Below are positions 1-7,598 of a stretch of 64,000 bases of DNA, piece after piece (position 1 is the stretch's first letter; the number at the start of each line of letters is the position of its first letter). The notes below the pieces were generated by a model. It did not search any database and was not told the DNA's origin. It worked only from the letters and a program-made list of their open reading frames with translations. Made by a program: the position numbers and the translations under genes. The stretch comes from Roseiarcus sp963775575. GTDB lineage: Bacteria > Pseudomonadota > Alphaproteobacteria > Rhizobiales > Beijerinckiaceae. The stretch is taken from the NCBI GenBank assembly GCA_963775575.1, contig CAVZJG010000002.1, forward strand, positions 2,108,001 through 2,172,000. Direction: 5' to 3'.

Positions 1-137
1 GCCTTTTCGCGCGACCGGCGCTCTTCGGCTTCCGCCAGGGCGCGTCGGGCCGCGTCCGGCAGGTCTGGTCTTGGCGCGTTCGCCGCGCTCTCGTCGTTTG
101 CGAGGCCGCCCGCCCGGCTGGAATTCGACGCCGCCAT
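1..137 (-). CDS. DUF1674 family protein, N-terminal part (runs off the window)
   Basis: Reading leftwards from an ATG at 137 gives about 45 codons that stay open to the window edge. The translation has a low-complexity start and then LPDAARRALAEAEERR, which resembles the opening of DUF1674 proteins (the bacterial relatives of the succinate dehydrogenase assembly factor SDHAF4). A GGAG stands upstream of the ATG. The gene is divergent from rsmB, an arrangement I recall from rhizobial genomes. The diagnostic C-terminal motif lies outside the window, so the family call rests on the N-terminal segment and context. Confidence 0.6.
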   Translation of the reverse strand, partial: MAASNSSRAGGLANDESAANAPRPDLPDAARRALAEAEERRSREK

Positions 138-280
138 GGGCAAATCTCCTTTTGCGCGTCGCTCAATCTACATCGGCGGCGCGGGCCGGAAAAGGCCGTT
201 CCCTGCGGCGCTTCCGCACAGAAGTTTCGCCCTGTAGTGTTAACGTGGGCGGCGCCTCACTGATTCGGCAAGGGCGGACA

Positions 281-1660
281 TTGCAGCCAAACAGACCAAA
301 CGGCTTCGGCGCGCGCGGGTCGCGGAGTTCTCCGCCCCCGCAGGATACGGCGCCAGGGCTCGCTGCTCGATTGGCCGCCGCGCATGCGGTCGTGGACGTC
401 CTTTCCCTCGCGCGATCGCCGGAGGAACGCGTCGGCGCCGGCGAATTCGAGACCCGGTTCGCCGGGCTCGACGCGCGCGACCGCGCGCTGGCGCGATCGA
501 TCGCCGCCGTTTCGTTTCGCCGGTTGGGCACGATCCGCAAGGGGCTCGGCCGCTTTCTGGAAAAAGGGCTGCCCAAGCGCGCCGGCGCGCTGGAATGGAT
601 CCTGATCGTCGCGGCGGCGCAATTGTTGTTTCTCGACGTTCCCGATCACGCCGCCGTCGATCTGGCGGTGCGCGCGACGCGGCTCGATCCCGGCGCCGCG
701 CCTTTCGCCGCGCTCGTCAACGCGGTGCTGCGCAACTTCGCGCGCGCGAAGGAAGAAATCCTCGCGAGCGCCGACCCGCTCGACGACGACGCGCCGCATT
801 GGCTCGCCCAGCGCTGGCGCGCCCATTACGGCGAAGCGACGGCGTGGGCGATCGCGCGTGCTCATCGCGATGAGCCGACCCTCGACCTCAGCGTCAAGAG
901 CGACGCCGAGGGCTGGGCGCGGCGGCTCGACGGCGTCGTCCTTCCCACCGGATCGGTTCGCCTGGAGACCCACGCCGCGATCGCCGAACTCGAGGGCTAC
1001 GCCGAGGGCGCATGGTGGGTTCAGGACGCCGCCGCCGCGTTGCCGGCGCGGCTGCTCGGGGTCGGCGCGGGCGTGCGGGTCGTCGATCTCTGCGCCGCCC
1101 CCGGCGGCAAGAGCGCCGAACTGGCGATCGCGGGCGCGAACGTCACCGCCGTCGATCGCTCGGCGGAGCGGCTGAAACGGTTCGCCGCGAACTTTCAGCG
1201 CCTGCGCCTGGAGGCGGAAATCGTGGTGTCGAACGCGCTGAGCTTCGAGGCGCCGCCGTTCGACGCGACGCTGCTCGATGCGCCGTGCACGGCGACGGGG
1301 ACGATTCGTCGCCACCCCGACGTCGCCTGGATCAAGCGACAGGGCGACCTGCCGGCGCTCGTCGAATTGCAGAGCCGGCTTCTCGACAAGGCGGTCGCGC
1401 TGACTAAGCCCGGGGGGACGATCGTTTATTGCGCCTGCTCGCTGGAGCCGGAGGAGGGCGAGGGCCAGATCGCGGCGCTGCTGCGCCGCAATCCCGACGT
1501 CCGCCGCATGCCGATCGAGCCGGCGGAAATCGGCGGCCTCGCCGAGTGCGTCAACGCCGCCGGCGAATTGCGCACGCTGCCCTGCCATTTGCAGGGGCCG
1601 ACGCCGCGGCTCTCCGGCCTCGACGGCTTCTTCGCCGCCCGGCTGCAAAGGAGGCCGTGA
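281..1660 (+). CDS. rsmB: RsmB-type 16S rRNA (cytosine-C5) methyltransferase
   Basis: Methylates a cytosine of 16S rRNA using S-adenosylmethionine. An all-alpha NusB-like RNA-binding region occupies roughly residues 30-150, followed by the Rossmann methyltransferase domain. The SAM motif VVDLCAAPGGKSAEL lies near residue 267, the LDAPCTATGTIRRHPDV motif with one conserved Cys near 335, and YCACSLEPEEGE with the catalytic Cys near 384, the two-cysteine pattern of the Nol1/Nop2/Sun family. The frame is open back to an ATG at 71, but those 70 codons look non-coding, so I prefer TTG 281 (AAGGGCGG upstream); GTG 245 is also possible. purH follows after 109 bases in the same direction. The heparinase-like gene I would expect between rsmB and purH in rhizobia is absent. 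Confidence 0.9.
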   Translation: MQPNRPNGFGARGSRSSPPPQDTAPGLAARLAAAHAVVDVLSLARSPEERVGAGEFETRFAGLDARDRALARSIAAVSFRRLGTIRKGLGRFLEKGLPKRAGALEWILIVAAAQLLFLDVPDHAAVDLAVRATRLDPGAAPFAALVNAVLRNFARAKEEILASADPLDDDAPHWLAQRWRAHYGEATAWAIARAHRDEPTLDLSVKSDAEGWARRLDGVVLPTGSVRLETHAAIAELEGYAEGAWWVQDAAAALPARLLGVGAGVRVVDLCAAPGGKSAELAIAGANVTAVDRSAERLKRFAANFQRLRLEAEIVVSNALSFEAPPFDATLLDAPCTATGTIRRHPDVAWIKRQGDLPALVELQSRLLDKAVALTKPGGTIVYCACSLEPEEGEGQIAALLRRNPDVRRMPIEPAEIGGLAECVNAAGELRTLPCHLQGPTPRLSGLDGFFAARLQRRP

Positions 1661-1769
1661 GCGCGCGATCGGATGCGCGGGGGCGCGACGAGAGGGCGAG
1701 TTTCGATCGCGGCGAAAGCGTGGTAAGGCGCGCCGACATTTCCGCTGCTAACCTTGCGAGCCCCACATA

Positions 1770-3365
1770 ATGCCCATCGATCCTCTCGCGCCGGTCGGCC
1801 GCGCGCTGATTTCCGTGTCCGACAAGTCCGGATTGACCGAGCTGGGCCTCGCCCTCGCCGCGCGCGGAATCGAGATCGTCTCCACCGGCGGCACCGCCGC
1901 GGCGCTGGCGAAGGCGGGCGTCGCCGTCGTCGACGTCGCCGAGCTCACCGGATTTCCGGAGATGATGGACGGGCGGCTGAAGACGCTGCATCCGAGCGTT
2001 CACGGCGGCCTGCTCGCCGTCCGCGCCGACCCCGCGCATCAGGCGTCGATGATCGCCCACGGCATCGCGCCGATCGATCTGCTGGCGGTCAACCTCTATC
2101 CCTTCGAGATCGCGCTCTCCCGCGCCGCGCCGTTCGAGGAGATGGTGGAGAACATCGACATCGGCGGCCCGGCGATGATCCGCGCGGCGGCGAAGAACCA
2201 CGCCGACGTCGTCGTGATCGTCGACGTCGAGGATTATCCGCGCCTCATCGAGGAGCTGGAGGCCCATGACGGATCGACGCGGCTGAGCTTCCGCCGCGAG
2301 ATGGCGCAGAAAGCCTACGCGCGCACGGCGGCCTATGACGCGGCGATCTCCAATTGGCTCGCGCGCGAGGCCAAGCAAAGCGCGCCGAAGTGGCGCGCGT
2401 TCGGCGGCGCGCTCAAGAGCGCGCTGCGCTACGGCGAGAACCCGCACCAGCGGGCCGCGTTCTATGTTGGGCCGGAATCGCGCCCCGGCGTCGCCACGGC
2501 GCGCCAGGTCCAGGGCAAGGAACTTTCCTACAACAACATCGGCGACACCGACGCCGCCTACGAGCTGGTCGCCGAATTCGATCCGAAAGCGTCGGCCGCG
2601 GCGGCGATCATCAAGCACGCCAATCCATGCGGCGTCGCCTTGGGCGCGAGCCTGCTGGAGGCCTACGGGAAGGCGCTCGCCTGCGATCCCGTCTCCGCCT
2701 ACGGCGGCGTCATCGCGGTGAACCGGCGGCTCGACGCGGCCGCGGCGCGAAAAATGGTGGAAATCTTCGCCGAAGTGATCATTGCGCCGGAAGCGGACGA
2801 CGAGGCGCTGGCGATCGTAGCGCGCAAGAAGAACCTGCGCCTGCTGATCGCCGGCGCGCTGCCCGACCCGCGCGCGCCGACGCTCGCCGTGCGCTCGGTC
2901 GCCGGCGGCTTCCTGACGCAGGACCGCGACGCGGGCGCGCTCGACGAGGCGGCGCTCAAGATCGTCACCAAGCGAAGCCCGACCGCCGCCGAAATGGCGG
3001 ACCTCAGGTTCGCTTGGCGCGTCTGCAAGCACGTCAAGTCGAACGCGATCGTCTACGTCAAGAACGGCGCGACGGTCGGCGTCGGCGCGGGACAGATGTC
3101 GCGCGTCGATTCGGCGCGCATCGCCGCGCGCAAGGCGGAGGAGGCCGCGCGCGCCGCAGGGTTGCCCGAGCCGCGGACCAAGGGCTCGGTCGTCGCCTCC
3201 GACGCGTACTTTCCCTTCGCCGACGGCCTCGTCGCGGCGGTGCAAGCGGGCGCGATCGCGGTCATCCAGCCCGGCGGATCAATACGCGACGCCGAAGCGA
3301 TCGCGGCGGCGGACGCGGCGGGCATCGCGATGGCGTTCACGGGGATGCGGCACTTCCGCCACTGA
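1770..3365 (+). CDS. purH: Bifunctional AICAR formyltransferase / IMP cyclohydrolase
   Basis: Catalyses the last two steps of de novo IMP synthesis: formylation of AICAR with 10-formyl-tetrahydrofolate and cyclisation of FAICAR. The 531-residue length is normal. The N-terminal methylglyoxal-synthase-like cyclohydrolase domain shows VSDKSGLTELG and PEMMDGRLKTLHPSVHGG. The transformylase domain carries RYGENPHQRAAFY near residue 222 and KHANPCGVALG near 286 (catalytic Lys-His pair), and the protein ends with the family-typical GMRHFRH. The start ATG is just after a CATA stretch, without an obvious strong ribosome site. An inverted repeat that could end transcription lies immediately downstream. 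The other purine gene in the window, purC, is 16 kb away on the opposite strand. Confidence 0.97.
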   Translation: MPIDPLAPVGRALISVSDKSGLTELGLALAARGIEIVSTGGTAAALAKAGVAVVDVAELTGFPEMMDGRLKTLHPSVHGGLLAVRADPAHQASMIAHGIAPIDLLAVNLYPFEIALSRAAPFEEMVENIDIGGPAMIRAAAKNHADVVVIVDVEDYPRLIEELEAHDGSTRLSFRREMAQKAYARTAAYDAAISNWLAREAKQSAPKWRAFGGALKSALRYGENPHQRAAFYVGPESRPGVATARQVQGKELSYNNIGDTDAAYELVAEFDPKASAAAAIIKHANPCGVALGASLLEAYGKALACDPVSAYGGVIAVNRRLDAAAARKMVEIFAEVIIAPEADDEALAIVARKKNLRLLIAGALPDPRAPTLAVRSVAGGFLTQDRDAGALDEAALKIVTKRSPTAAEMADLRFAWRVCKHVKSNAIVYVKNGATVGVGAGQMSRVDSARIAARKAEEAARAAGLPEPRTKGSVVASDAYFPFADGLVAAVQAGAIAVIQPGGSIRDAEAIAAADAAGIAMAFTGMRHFRH

Positions 3366-3370
3366 AGGGC

Positions 3371-3412
3371 GAGCGCCCCTTCTCTCCGCAAAGGGGGAGA
3401 AGGGGCGCGCTC
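3371..3412. terminator. Inverted repeat downstream of purH (possible terminator or dispersed palindrome)
   Basis: GAGCGCCCCTTCTC is followed after about 12 bases by GAGAAGGGGCGCGCTC, giving a long GC-rich stem with one small bulge. There is no T-run, so it may act as a processing or pausing hairpin rather than a classic intrinsic terminator. The 11-mer CGCCCCTTCTC recurs at 19433 beside another inter-gene hairpin, so this could be a dispersed intergenic palindrome. Confidence 0.5.
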
Positions 3413-3684
3413 CGCCATGCCGAATGATCGGCGCGCGTCAGCGCGTATAGTGATCGACTACGGGGGAAAAGGGGGAAGCGGCCTCGCCGGCGCGCGAAAA
3501 AAAGGAAGGGCCGAGAACAGCAGAGGACGGGAACCTTTCGACCCCGGCCCTTCCATTGCCGACTGGAATAGCTGTGGATCTACCCCGACGGCGCGCGCAA
3601 CCTATTCTCGGTCTTTTCGCGAGTGAATGGCGCAAGTTGTCGCAGGCGCGAGAGAGTTGGCGAACCGGCGCGCGGGGATGAGAT

Positions 3685-3717
3685 TTGACTATTGCAGATA
3701 ACTCTGTATCATAGAGT
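3685..3717 (+). promoter_or_regulatory. Sigma-70-like promoter with overlapping palindromic operator
   Basis: TTGACT at 3685-3690 and TATCAT at 3707-3712 are separated by 16 bases, good matches to -35 and -10 boxes. The -10 box sits inside an imperfect palindrome, ACTCTGTATCATAGAGT (3701-3717), with arms ACTCT and AGAGT. It lies just before the four-gene cassette whose last gene encodes a winged-helix regulator, so autoregulation is a reasonable inference. Confidence 0.5.
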
Positions 3718-3739
3718 GATGTGAACAGGGATCCGCCCG

Positions 3740-4720
3740 ATGTCCTTCTCCAGCCTGCTGCAAATCCCCATTTGGCTTCTCGCGCTCGTCGGCCTCGCCG
3801 CGTTGGCGCTGGCGCTTTTGCTCGCTGCGCCGCTGACCCAGCCGCCGCCGCTCGCCTCGATCCATGCCGGCGCGATGGCGATCGACCAAGAAGGCAAGCC
3901 CGAACTCTCCCGCTTTCAGGCGCGCGACGGCACGTGGCTGGCCTATCGGCTCTATCCGGCCGCGCACGGCGAGACCGACCGGCTGGCGATCGTCGCCCAC
4001 GGCTCCTCGGCCTCCTCCGACGAAATGCACGTGGTCGCTGAGGCGCTCGCCGCGGCCGGGGTCGCGGCGGTCGCCTTCGACGCGCGCGGCCACGGCGCCT
4101 CGGGGACGCGCGGCGACATCGGCTATATCGGCCAGCTCGACGACAATCTCGCCGATCTCGTCGCGCACGTGCGCGCGGCCTACCCGAAGGCGCGGCTGAC
4201 GCTGATCGGCCATTCCTCCGGCGGCGGCTTCGCGTTGCGCATCGCCGCGGGGCCGCTCGGCCCGGCGTTCGACCGCTTCGTGCTGCTCGCGCCCTACCTC
4301 GGCTATCAGGCGCCGACCAATCGCCCCGCCGGGGGGACGGGGCTGTGGGCGTCGCCCGACATTCCCCGCATCGTCGCGATCCTGGCGCTGCGGCGGATCG
4401 GCATCGACTGGCCGCAATCGCTGCCCGCCATCGCCTTCGCCAGCCCGCCCGACGCGGCGATGTTCGTGATCTCGCACTATTCCTTCCGGCTGATGGTCAA
4501 TTACGGGCCGCCGCAGGATTGGAAAGGCGCCTTGCAAGCCGCGGCGGGCCGCATCGACTTGATCGCCGGCGAAAACGACGAGCTGATGGACGCCTCCGCC
4601 TACCAAAGCGTCGTCGCGCCGCTCGGCGTGCGGGTGACGCTTCTGCCCGGCGTCGACCACATGGGAATCGTCTATGCGCCCGCGGCGCTCGCCGCGATCG
4701 TCGCGGCGGCGACGCGATAG
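3740..4720 (+). CDS. Membrane-anchored alpha/beta hydrolase (lysophospholipase-like)
   Basis: A serine hydrolase of the alpha/beta fold; the substrate is unknown. The N-terminus (about residues 8-32) is a single hydrophobic segment that should anchor the enzyme in the inner membrane. HGSSAS provides the oxyanion-hole region near residue 92, DARGHGASGTRG follows, and the nucleophile elbow GHSSGGG puts the serine near residue 159. A late Asp in AGENDELMD and His in GVDHMGIVY complete the triad. It is the first gene of a same-strand group running to 6266 and starts about 20 bases after the predicted transcription start. Monoacylglycerol lipase-like and lysophospholipase-like activities are the most natural guesses. 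Confidence 0.85.
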   Translation: MSFSSLLQIPIWLLALVGLAALALALLLAAPLTQPPPLASIHAGAMAIDQEGKPELSRFQARDGTWLAYRLYPAAHGETDRLAIVAHGSSASSDEMHVVAEALAAAGVAAVAFDARGHGASGTRGDIGYIGQLDDNLADLVAHVRAAYPKARLTLIGHSSGGGFALRIAAGPLGPAFDRFVLLAPYLGYQAPTNRPAGGTGLWASPDIPRIVAILALRRIGIDWPQSLPAIAFASPPDAAMFVISHYSFRLMVNYGPPQDWKGALQAAAGRIDLIAGENDELMDASAYQSVVAPLGVRVTLLPGVDHMGIVYAPAALAAIVAAATR

Positions 4721-4756
4721 GCGGGATTCGCCGCGAATGCGAGGAAAGGAACGGAA

Positions 4757-5407
4757 ATGGCGCGGCTTTTCGCCCTCGCGCAATTCGTCGTTCTCGAATT
4801 CGGCCCGTTGGTCGCGTTCTGGATTCTCTCCTACGCGCTCGGCGTGAAAGCCGCCATCGTCGGCTCGATCGTCGTCATCGCGGCCGACGCGACGTGGCGC
4901 CGCTTGCGGCGTCTCGATTTCACTCGGCTCTATGTGCTGACGAGCGGCCTCACGCTCGTCTTCGGCGCGGTCGATCTGATGTCCGCTCAGCCGTTCATGC
5001 TCAAATACGAAGCGGCGGTCACCAATGTCGCAACGGGAATCGCCTTCGTGGTCGGCGCCCTCGGCGCCAAGCCGCTCATCCAGGAGGTCGCGGAGCAACG
5101 GCAGGGCAAGCCCTTCTCCGGAGGCGCCGACATCAGGCGCTTCTTCCAGCTTCTGACCTTGTTCTGGGCAGCCTATTTCTTCGTCAAGGCCGGCTTCTAT
5201 TGCTGGACGGCCTGGACGTTCCCGATGGCGCAGGCGATGGCGTTGCGTTCGCTCATTGGCGGCGTCAGCCTCGGCGCGATGATCGGGTTGAGCGTGACGC
5301 AGGGGCGGCGGCTGTTCTTCGTTTGCCGTTGGCTAGGCCTTCTCCCGGCGCGGGCGGGAAGCGAGCCGCAAGAAACCGATCGCCGCGCTGCATTGAGCGA
5401 ATCCTGA
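4757..5407 (+). CDS. IspZ/YciB-like multi-spanning membrane protein
   Basis: A 216-residue protein with about six hydrophobic segments. It opens with a hydrophobic LEFGPLVAFWI segment and has charged hinges such as WRRLRRLDFTRLYVLTSG, the layout seen in intracellular septation protein A (IspZ/YciB) and the related VC0807-like group. The central TLVFGAVDLMSAQPFMLKYE segment and the paired aromatic residues near 135-150 fit that family. IspZ of this class normally sits with ccmG and ftsY in Hyphomicrobiales, which is not the case here, so this may be a paralogue rather than the cell-division gene. A GAGGAAAGGAACGGAA ribosome site precedes the ATG, 36 bases after the hydrolase stop. Confidence 0.6.
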   Translation: MARLFALAQFVVLEFGPLVAFWILSYALGVKAAIVGSIVVIAADATWRRLRRLDFTRLYVLTSGLTLVFGAVDLMSAQPFMLKYEAAVTNVATGIAFVVGALGAKPLIQEVAEQRQGKPFSGGADIRRFFQLLTLFWAAYFFVKAGFYCWTAWTFPMAQAMALRSLIGGVSLGAMIGLSVTQGRRLFFVCRWLGLLPARAGSEPQETDRRAALSES

Positions 5408-5414
5408 GGCGGAA

Positions 5415-5966
5415 ATGACGATCAGTCCCAACGAAGCCGGCGCGATGCTCGCGGACGTCGACGCGATCGTCGCCAGGGTCAAGCAATCGCGGATCTATCG
5501 CCGGACCGGCGAGATCACGATCCTGTGGGGCGCGATCGTCATCCTCGGCCATCTCTTCAATATGGCGGCGCCGCGCTGGTCGCTCTGGGAATGGCGCGTG
5601 GTGGACGCGCTCGGCGTCGCCGCGACGCTCGTCCTCATGTTGTGCCGGCGCTCGTCGGCCGGAATACGATTCCCGCTGCGCTTGCTCGGCGCCTTCGCGC
5701 TCTTTTTCGTCTTCGGCTTCGTCTGGAGCATGCTGATCGGCCGGTTCGGGCCGCGCGAGCTGGACGCGTTCTGGCCGACCCTGTTCCTGTTCGGCTACGC
5801 GCTCGCCGGCCTGTGGTTCGGCGCCGCTTTCGCGGCGCTGGGGCTCGGCCTTTCCGCGCTGATCGTCGCCGGATATTTCTGGTCGGGCGAATGGTTCAAC
5901 CTGTGGCTCGCGGTCGTCAACGGCGGCGGCTTCGTCCTCTGCGGCCTGTGGATGCGGCGGGCTTGA
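5415..5966 (+). CDS. Hypothetical integral membrane protein
   Basis: A 183-residue protein with a short cytoplasmic-looking N-terminus and about five membrane segments (roughly residues 36-55, 60-76, 90-108, 118-140 and 148-172). I recognise no domain. It begins 7 bases after the preceding stop with GAGGCGGAA before the ATG, and ends 3 bases before the winged-helix gene, so the three membrane-related genes and the regulator are almost certainly co-transcribed. The pairing of a membrane protein immediately followed by a small winged-helix regulator suggests an envelope-related regulatory unit, but the function cannot be read from the sequence. Confidence 0.7.
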   Translation: MTISPNEAGAMLADVDAIVARVKQSRIYRRTGEITILWGAIVILGHLFNMAAPRWSLWEWRVVDALGVAATLVLMLCRRSSAGIRFPLRLLGAFALFFVFGFVWSMLIGRFGPRELDAFWPTLFLFGYALAGLWFGAAFAALGLGLSALIVAGYFWSGEWFNLWLAVVNGGGFVLCGLWMRRA

Positions 5967-5969
5967 GCC

Positions 5970-6266
5970 ATGAACGCGCCCGACGAGACGATCCATCAAC
6001 CCGTTCGCCTGCGCATCATGGCGGCGCTGACCGCGCTCGGAGCGAGCGAAGAGGGCCTCGATTTCGCCAAGCTGAAATCGCTGACCGGCGCGAGCGACGG
6101 CAACCTCGGCGCCCATATCGATCATCTCGCCAGAGCCGGCTACGTCGAAGTCGCCAAGGCGTTCGTCGCGCGCCGGCCGCGCACCACCGTCAAGGCGAGC
6201 CCGGCGGGGCGCGCCGCCTTCGCCCGCCACGTCGCGTTCCTGCGCGAAATCATCGCGGGCGGGTGA
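5970..6266 (+). CDS. Small winged-helix transcriptional regulator (HTH_27/MarR-like)
   Basis: A 98-residue protein consisting of one winged-helix DNA-binding domain: HQPVRLRIMAALTALG (helix 1), GLDFAKLKSLTGASDGNLGAHIDHL (helix-turn-helix, residues about 30-55) and a wing with RRPRTTVKASPAGRAAF. This is the pattern of the single-domain wHTH family often annotated PF13601, usually encoded next to membrane proteins. It ends the cassette that starts at 3740. The palindrome over the promoter at 3701-3717 is its most obvious candidate target. No ligand-binding domain is present, so the signal may be conveyed by a partner protein. Confidence 0.85.
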   Translation: MNAPDETIHQPVRLRIMAALTALGASEEGLDFAKLKSLTGASDGNLGAHIDHLARAGYVEVAKAFVARRPRTTVKASPAGRAAFARHVAFLREIIAGG

Positions 6267-6374
6267 GCGGGGGGACGCCGCGCCGGAAGAATTTCGCTCG
6301 GCGAGCCTCGGAAAGCGTCTCCGATTCCTGATATGACGCAACTCTTCGCGCGAAGCGGCGTTGAGGAATAGCGG

Positions 6375-7577
6375 ATGTCCGAAGCCTTTTTGAGCCACGT
6401 GCGCTCGGTCCTGAGCGAGATCGACGCCGCCGGCCTATTGAAGCGCGAGCGGCTGATCGCCTCCCCGCAAGGCGGCCGCATCCGCGTCGCCGACGGCGCG
6501 GGAACGCGCGAGATGGTCAACCTCTGCGCCAACAACTACCTCGGCCTCGCCGACCATCCCGAGGTCGTCGCGGCGGCGAGGCGGGCGCTCGACGAATTCG
6601 GCTTCGGCATGGCGTCGGTGCGCTTCATCTGCGGCGCGCAGACGCTGCATCGCGAGCTCGAGCAGCGAATAGCCGAGCACCTCGGCAAGGACGACGCGAT
6701 CCTGTTCGCCGCCTGCTTTGACGCCAACGGCGGCGTGTTCGAGGCGCTGCTCGGGCCCGAGGACGCGATCATTTCCGATGCGCTCAACCACGCCTCGATC
6801 ATCGACGGCGCGCGCCTCAGCAAGGCGCGCCGCACCCGCTACGCCGCCTCCGACATGAATGAACTGGAGGACCGGCTGAAGGAGGCCGACGCGGCGGGCG
6901 CGCGCTTCAAGCTGATCGCCACCAACGGCGTGTTCTCGATGGACGGCGTCGTCGCCAATCTCCCTGACATCTGCGATCTCGCCGAGCGCTATGGCGCGTT
7001 GACCCTGGTCGACGATTGCCACGCCACCGGCCATCTCGGCGAAAAGGGCCGCGGCACTCCGGCGCTGACCGGCGTCGGCGCCCGCGTCGACATCGTCACC
7101 GGCACCCTCGGCAAGACGTTGGGCGGCGCGATGGGCGGCTTCGTCGCCGCGGCGCAGCCGATCGTCGACCTGCTGCGCCAGCGGGCGCGCCCCTATCTCT
7201 TCTCCAACAGCCTCGCGCCGGCGGTCGCCGGCGGCTCGCTGAAGGCGCTGGAGATCGCCGTTCGAGCGGACGACCGACGCGCGCGGCTCGCCGGTCACGC
7301 CGAGCGCTTTCGCGTCGGGCTGGCGAAGGCAGGGTTCTCGCTGTCGCCGGGGACGACGCCGATCATCCCGGTGATGCTCGGCGAGGCGCGCCGCGCCCAG
7401 GCGATGGCCGCGGCGCTCGACGAGCGCGGCGTCTTCGTCGCCGGGTTCTTCTTTCCCGTCGTGCCGCAGGGCGCGGCGCGCATCCGCGCGCAGATGTCGG
7501 CGGCGCTGAGCGAGGCCGACGTCGAATTCGCGATTGGCGCCTTTGAAGACGCCGGCCGCGCGATCGGCGTGATCTGA
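6375..7577 (+). CDS. kbl: Glycine C-acetyltransferase (2-amino-3-ketobutyrate CoA ligase)
   Basis: Splits 2-amino-3-ketobutyrate with CoA into glycine and acetyl-CoA, the second step of threonine breakdown. At 400 residues it is standard for the PLP-dependent alpha-oxoamine synthase family. Visible motifs are NLCANNYLGLADHPEV near the N-terminus, the substrate/PLP region SDALNHASIIDG, DDCHATGHLGEKGRG, and the PLP lysine in TGTLGKTLGGAMGGF near residue 246. GAGGAATAGCGG precedes the ATG. tdh, which makes its substrate, begins 21 bases after the stop, so the pair forms one operon. Confidence 0.97.
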   Translation: MSEAFLSHVRSVLSEIDAAGLLKRERLIASPQGGRIRVADGAGTREMVNLCANNYLGLADHPEVVAAARRALDEFGFGMASVRFICGAQTLHRELEQRIAEHLGKDDAILFAACFDANGGVFEALLGPEDAIISDALNHASIIDGARLSKARRTRYAASDMNELEDRLKEADAAGARFKLIATNGVFSMDGVVANLPDICDLAERYGALTLVDDCHATGHLGEKGRGTPALTGVGARVDIVTGTLGKTLGGAMGGFVAAAQPIVDLLRQRARPYLFSNSLAPAVAGGSLKALEIAVRADDRRARLAGHAERFRVGLAKAGFSLSPGTTPIIPVMLGEARRAQAMAAALDERGVFVAGFFFPVVPQGAARIRAQMSAALSEADVEFAIGAFEDAGRAIGVI

Positions 7578-7598
7578 GAAGGAATAGGAGACGCCGCG

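Larger units (their letters stand above)
3366..3739. other. Intergenic region between purH and the hydrolase cassette
   Basis: The purH-proximal part holds the inverted repeat at 3371-3412 and the far end holds a promoter with an overlapping palindrome. Open frames of 65-69 codons exist on both strands (3417-3626, 3438-3635), but they have no ribosome site or recognisable motif and are probably chance frames in GC-rich DNA. Confidence 0.6.

Noticed and set aside
3371..3412. Classic rho-independent terminator after purH
   Set aside because: The stem is strong but no T-run follows, so only an inverted repeat can be claimed.
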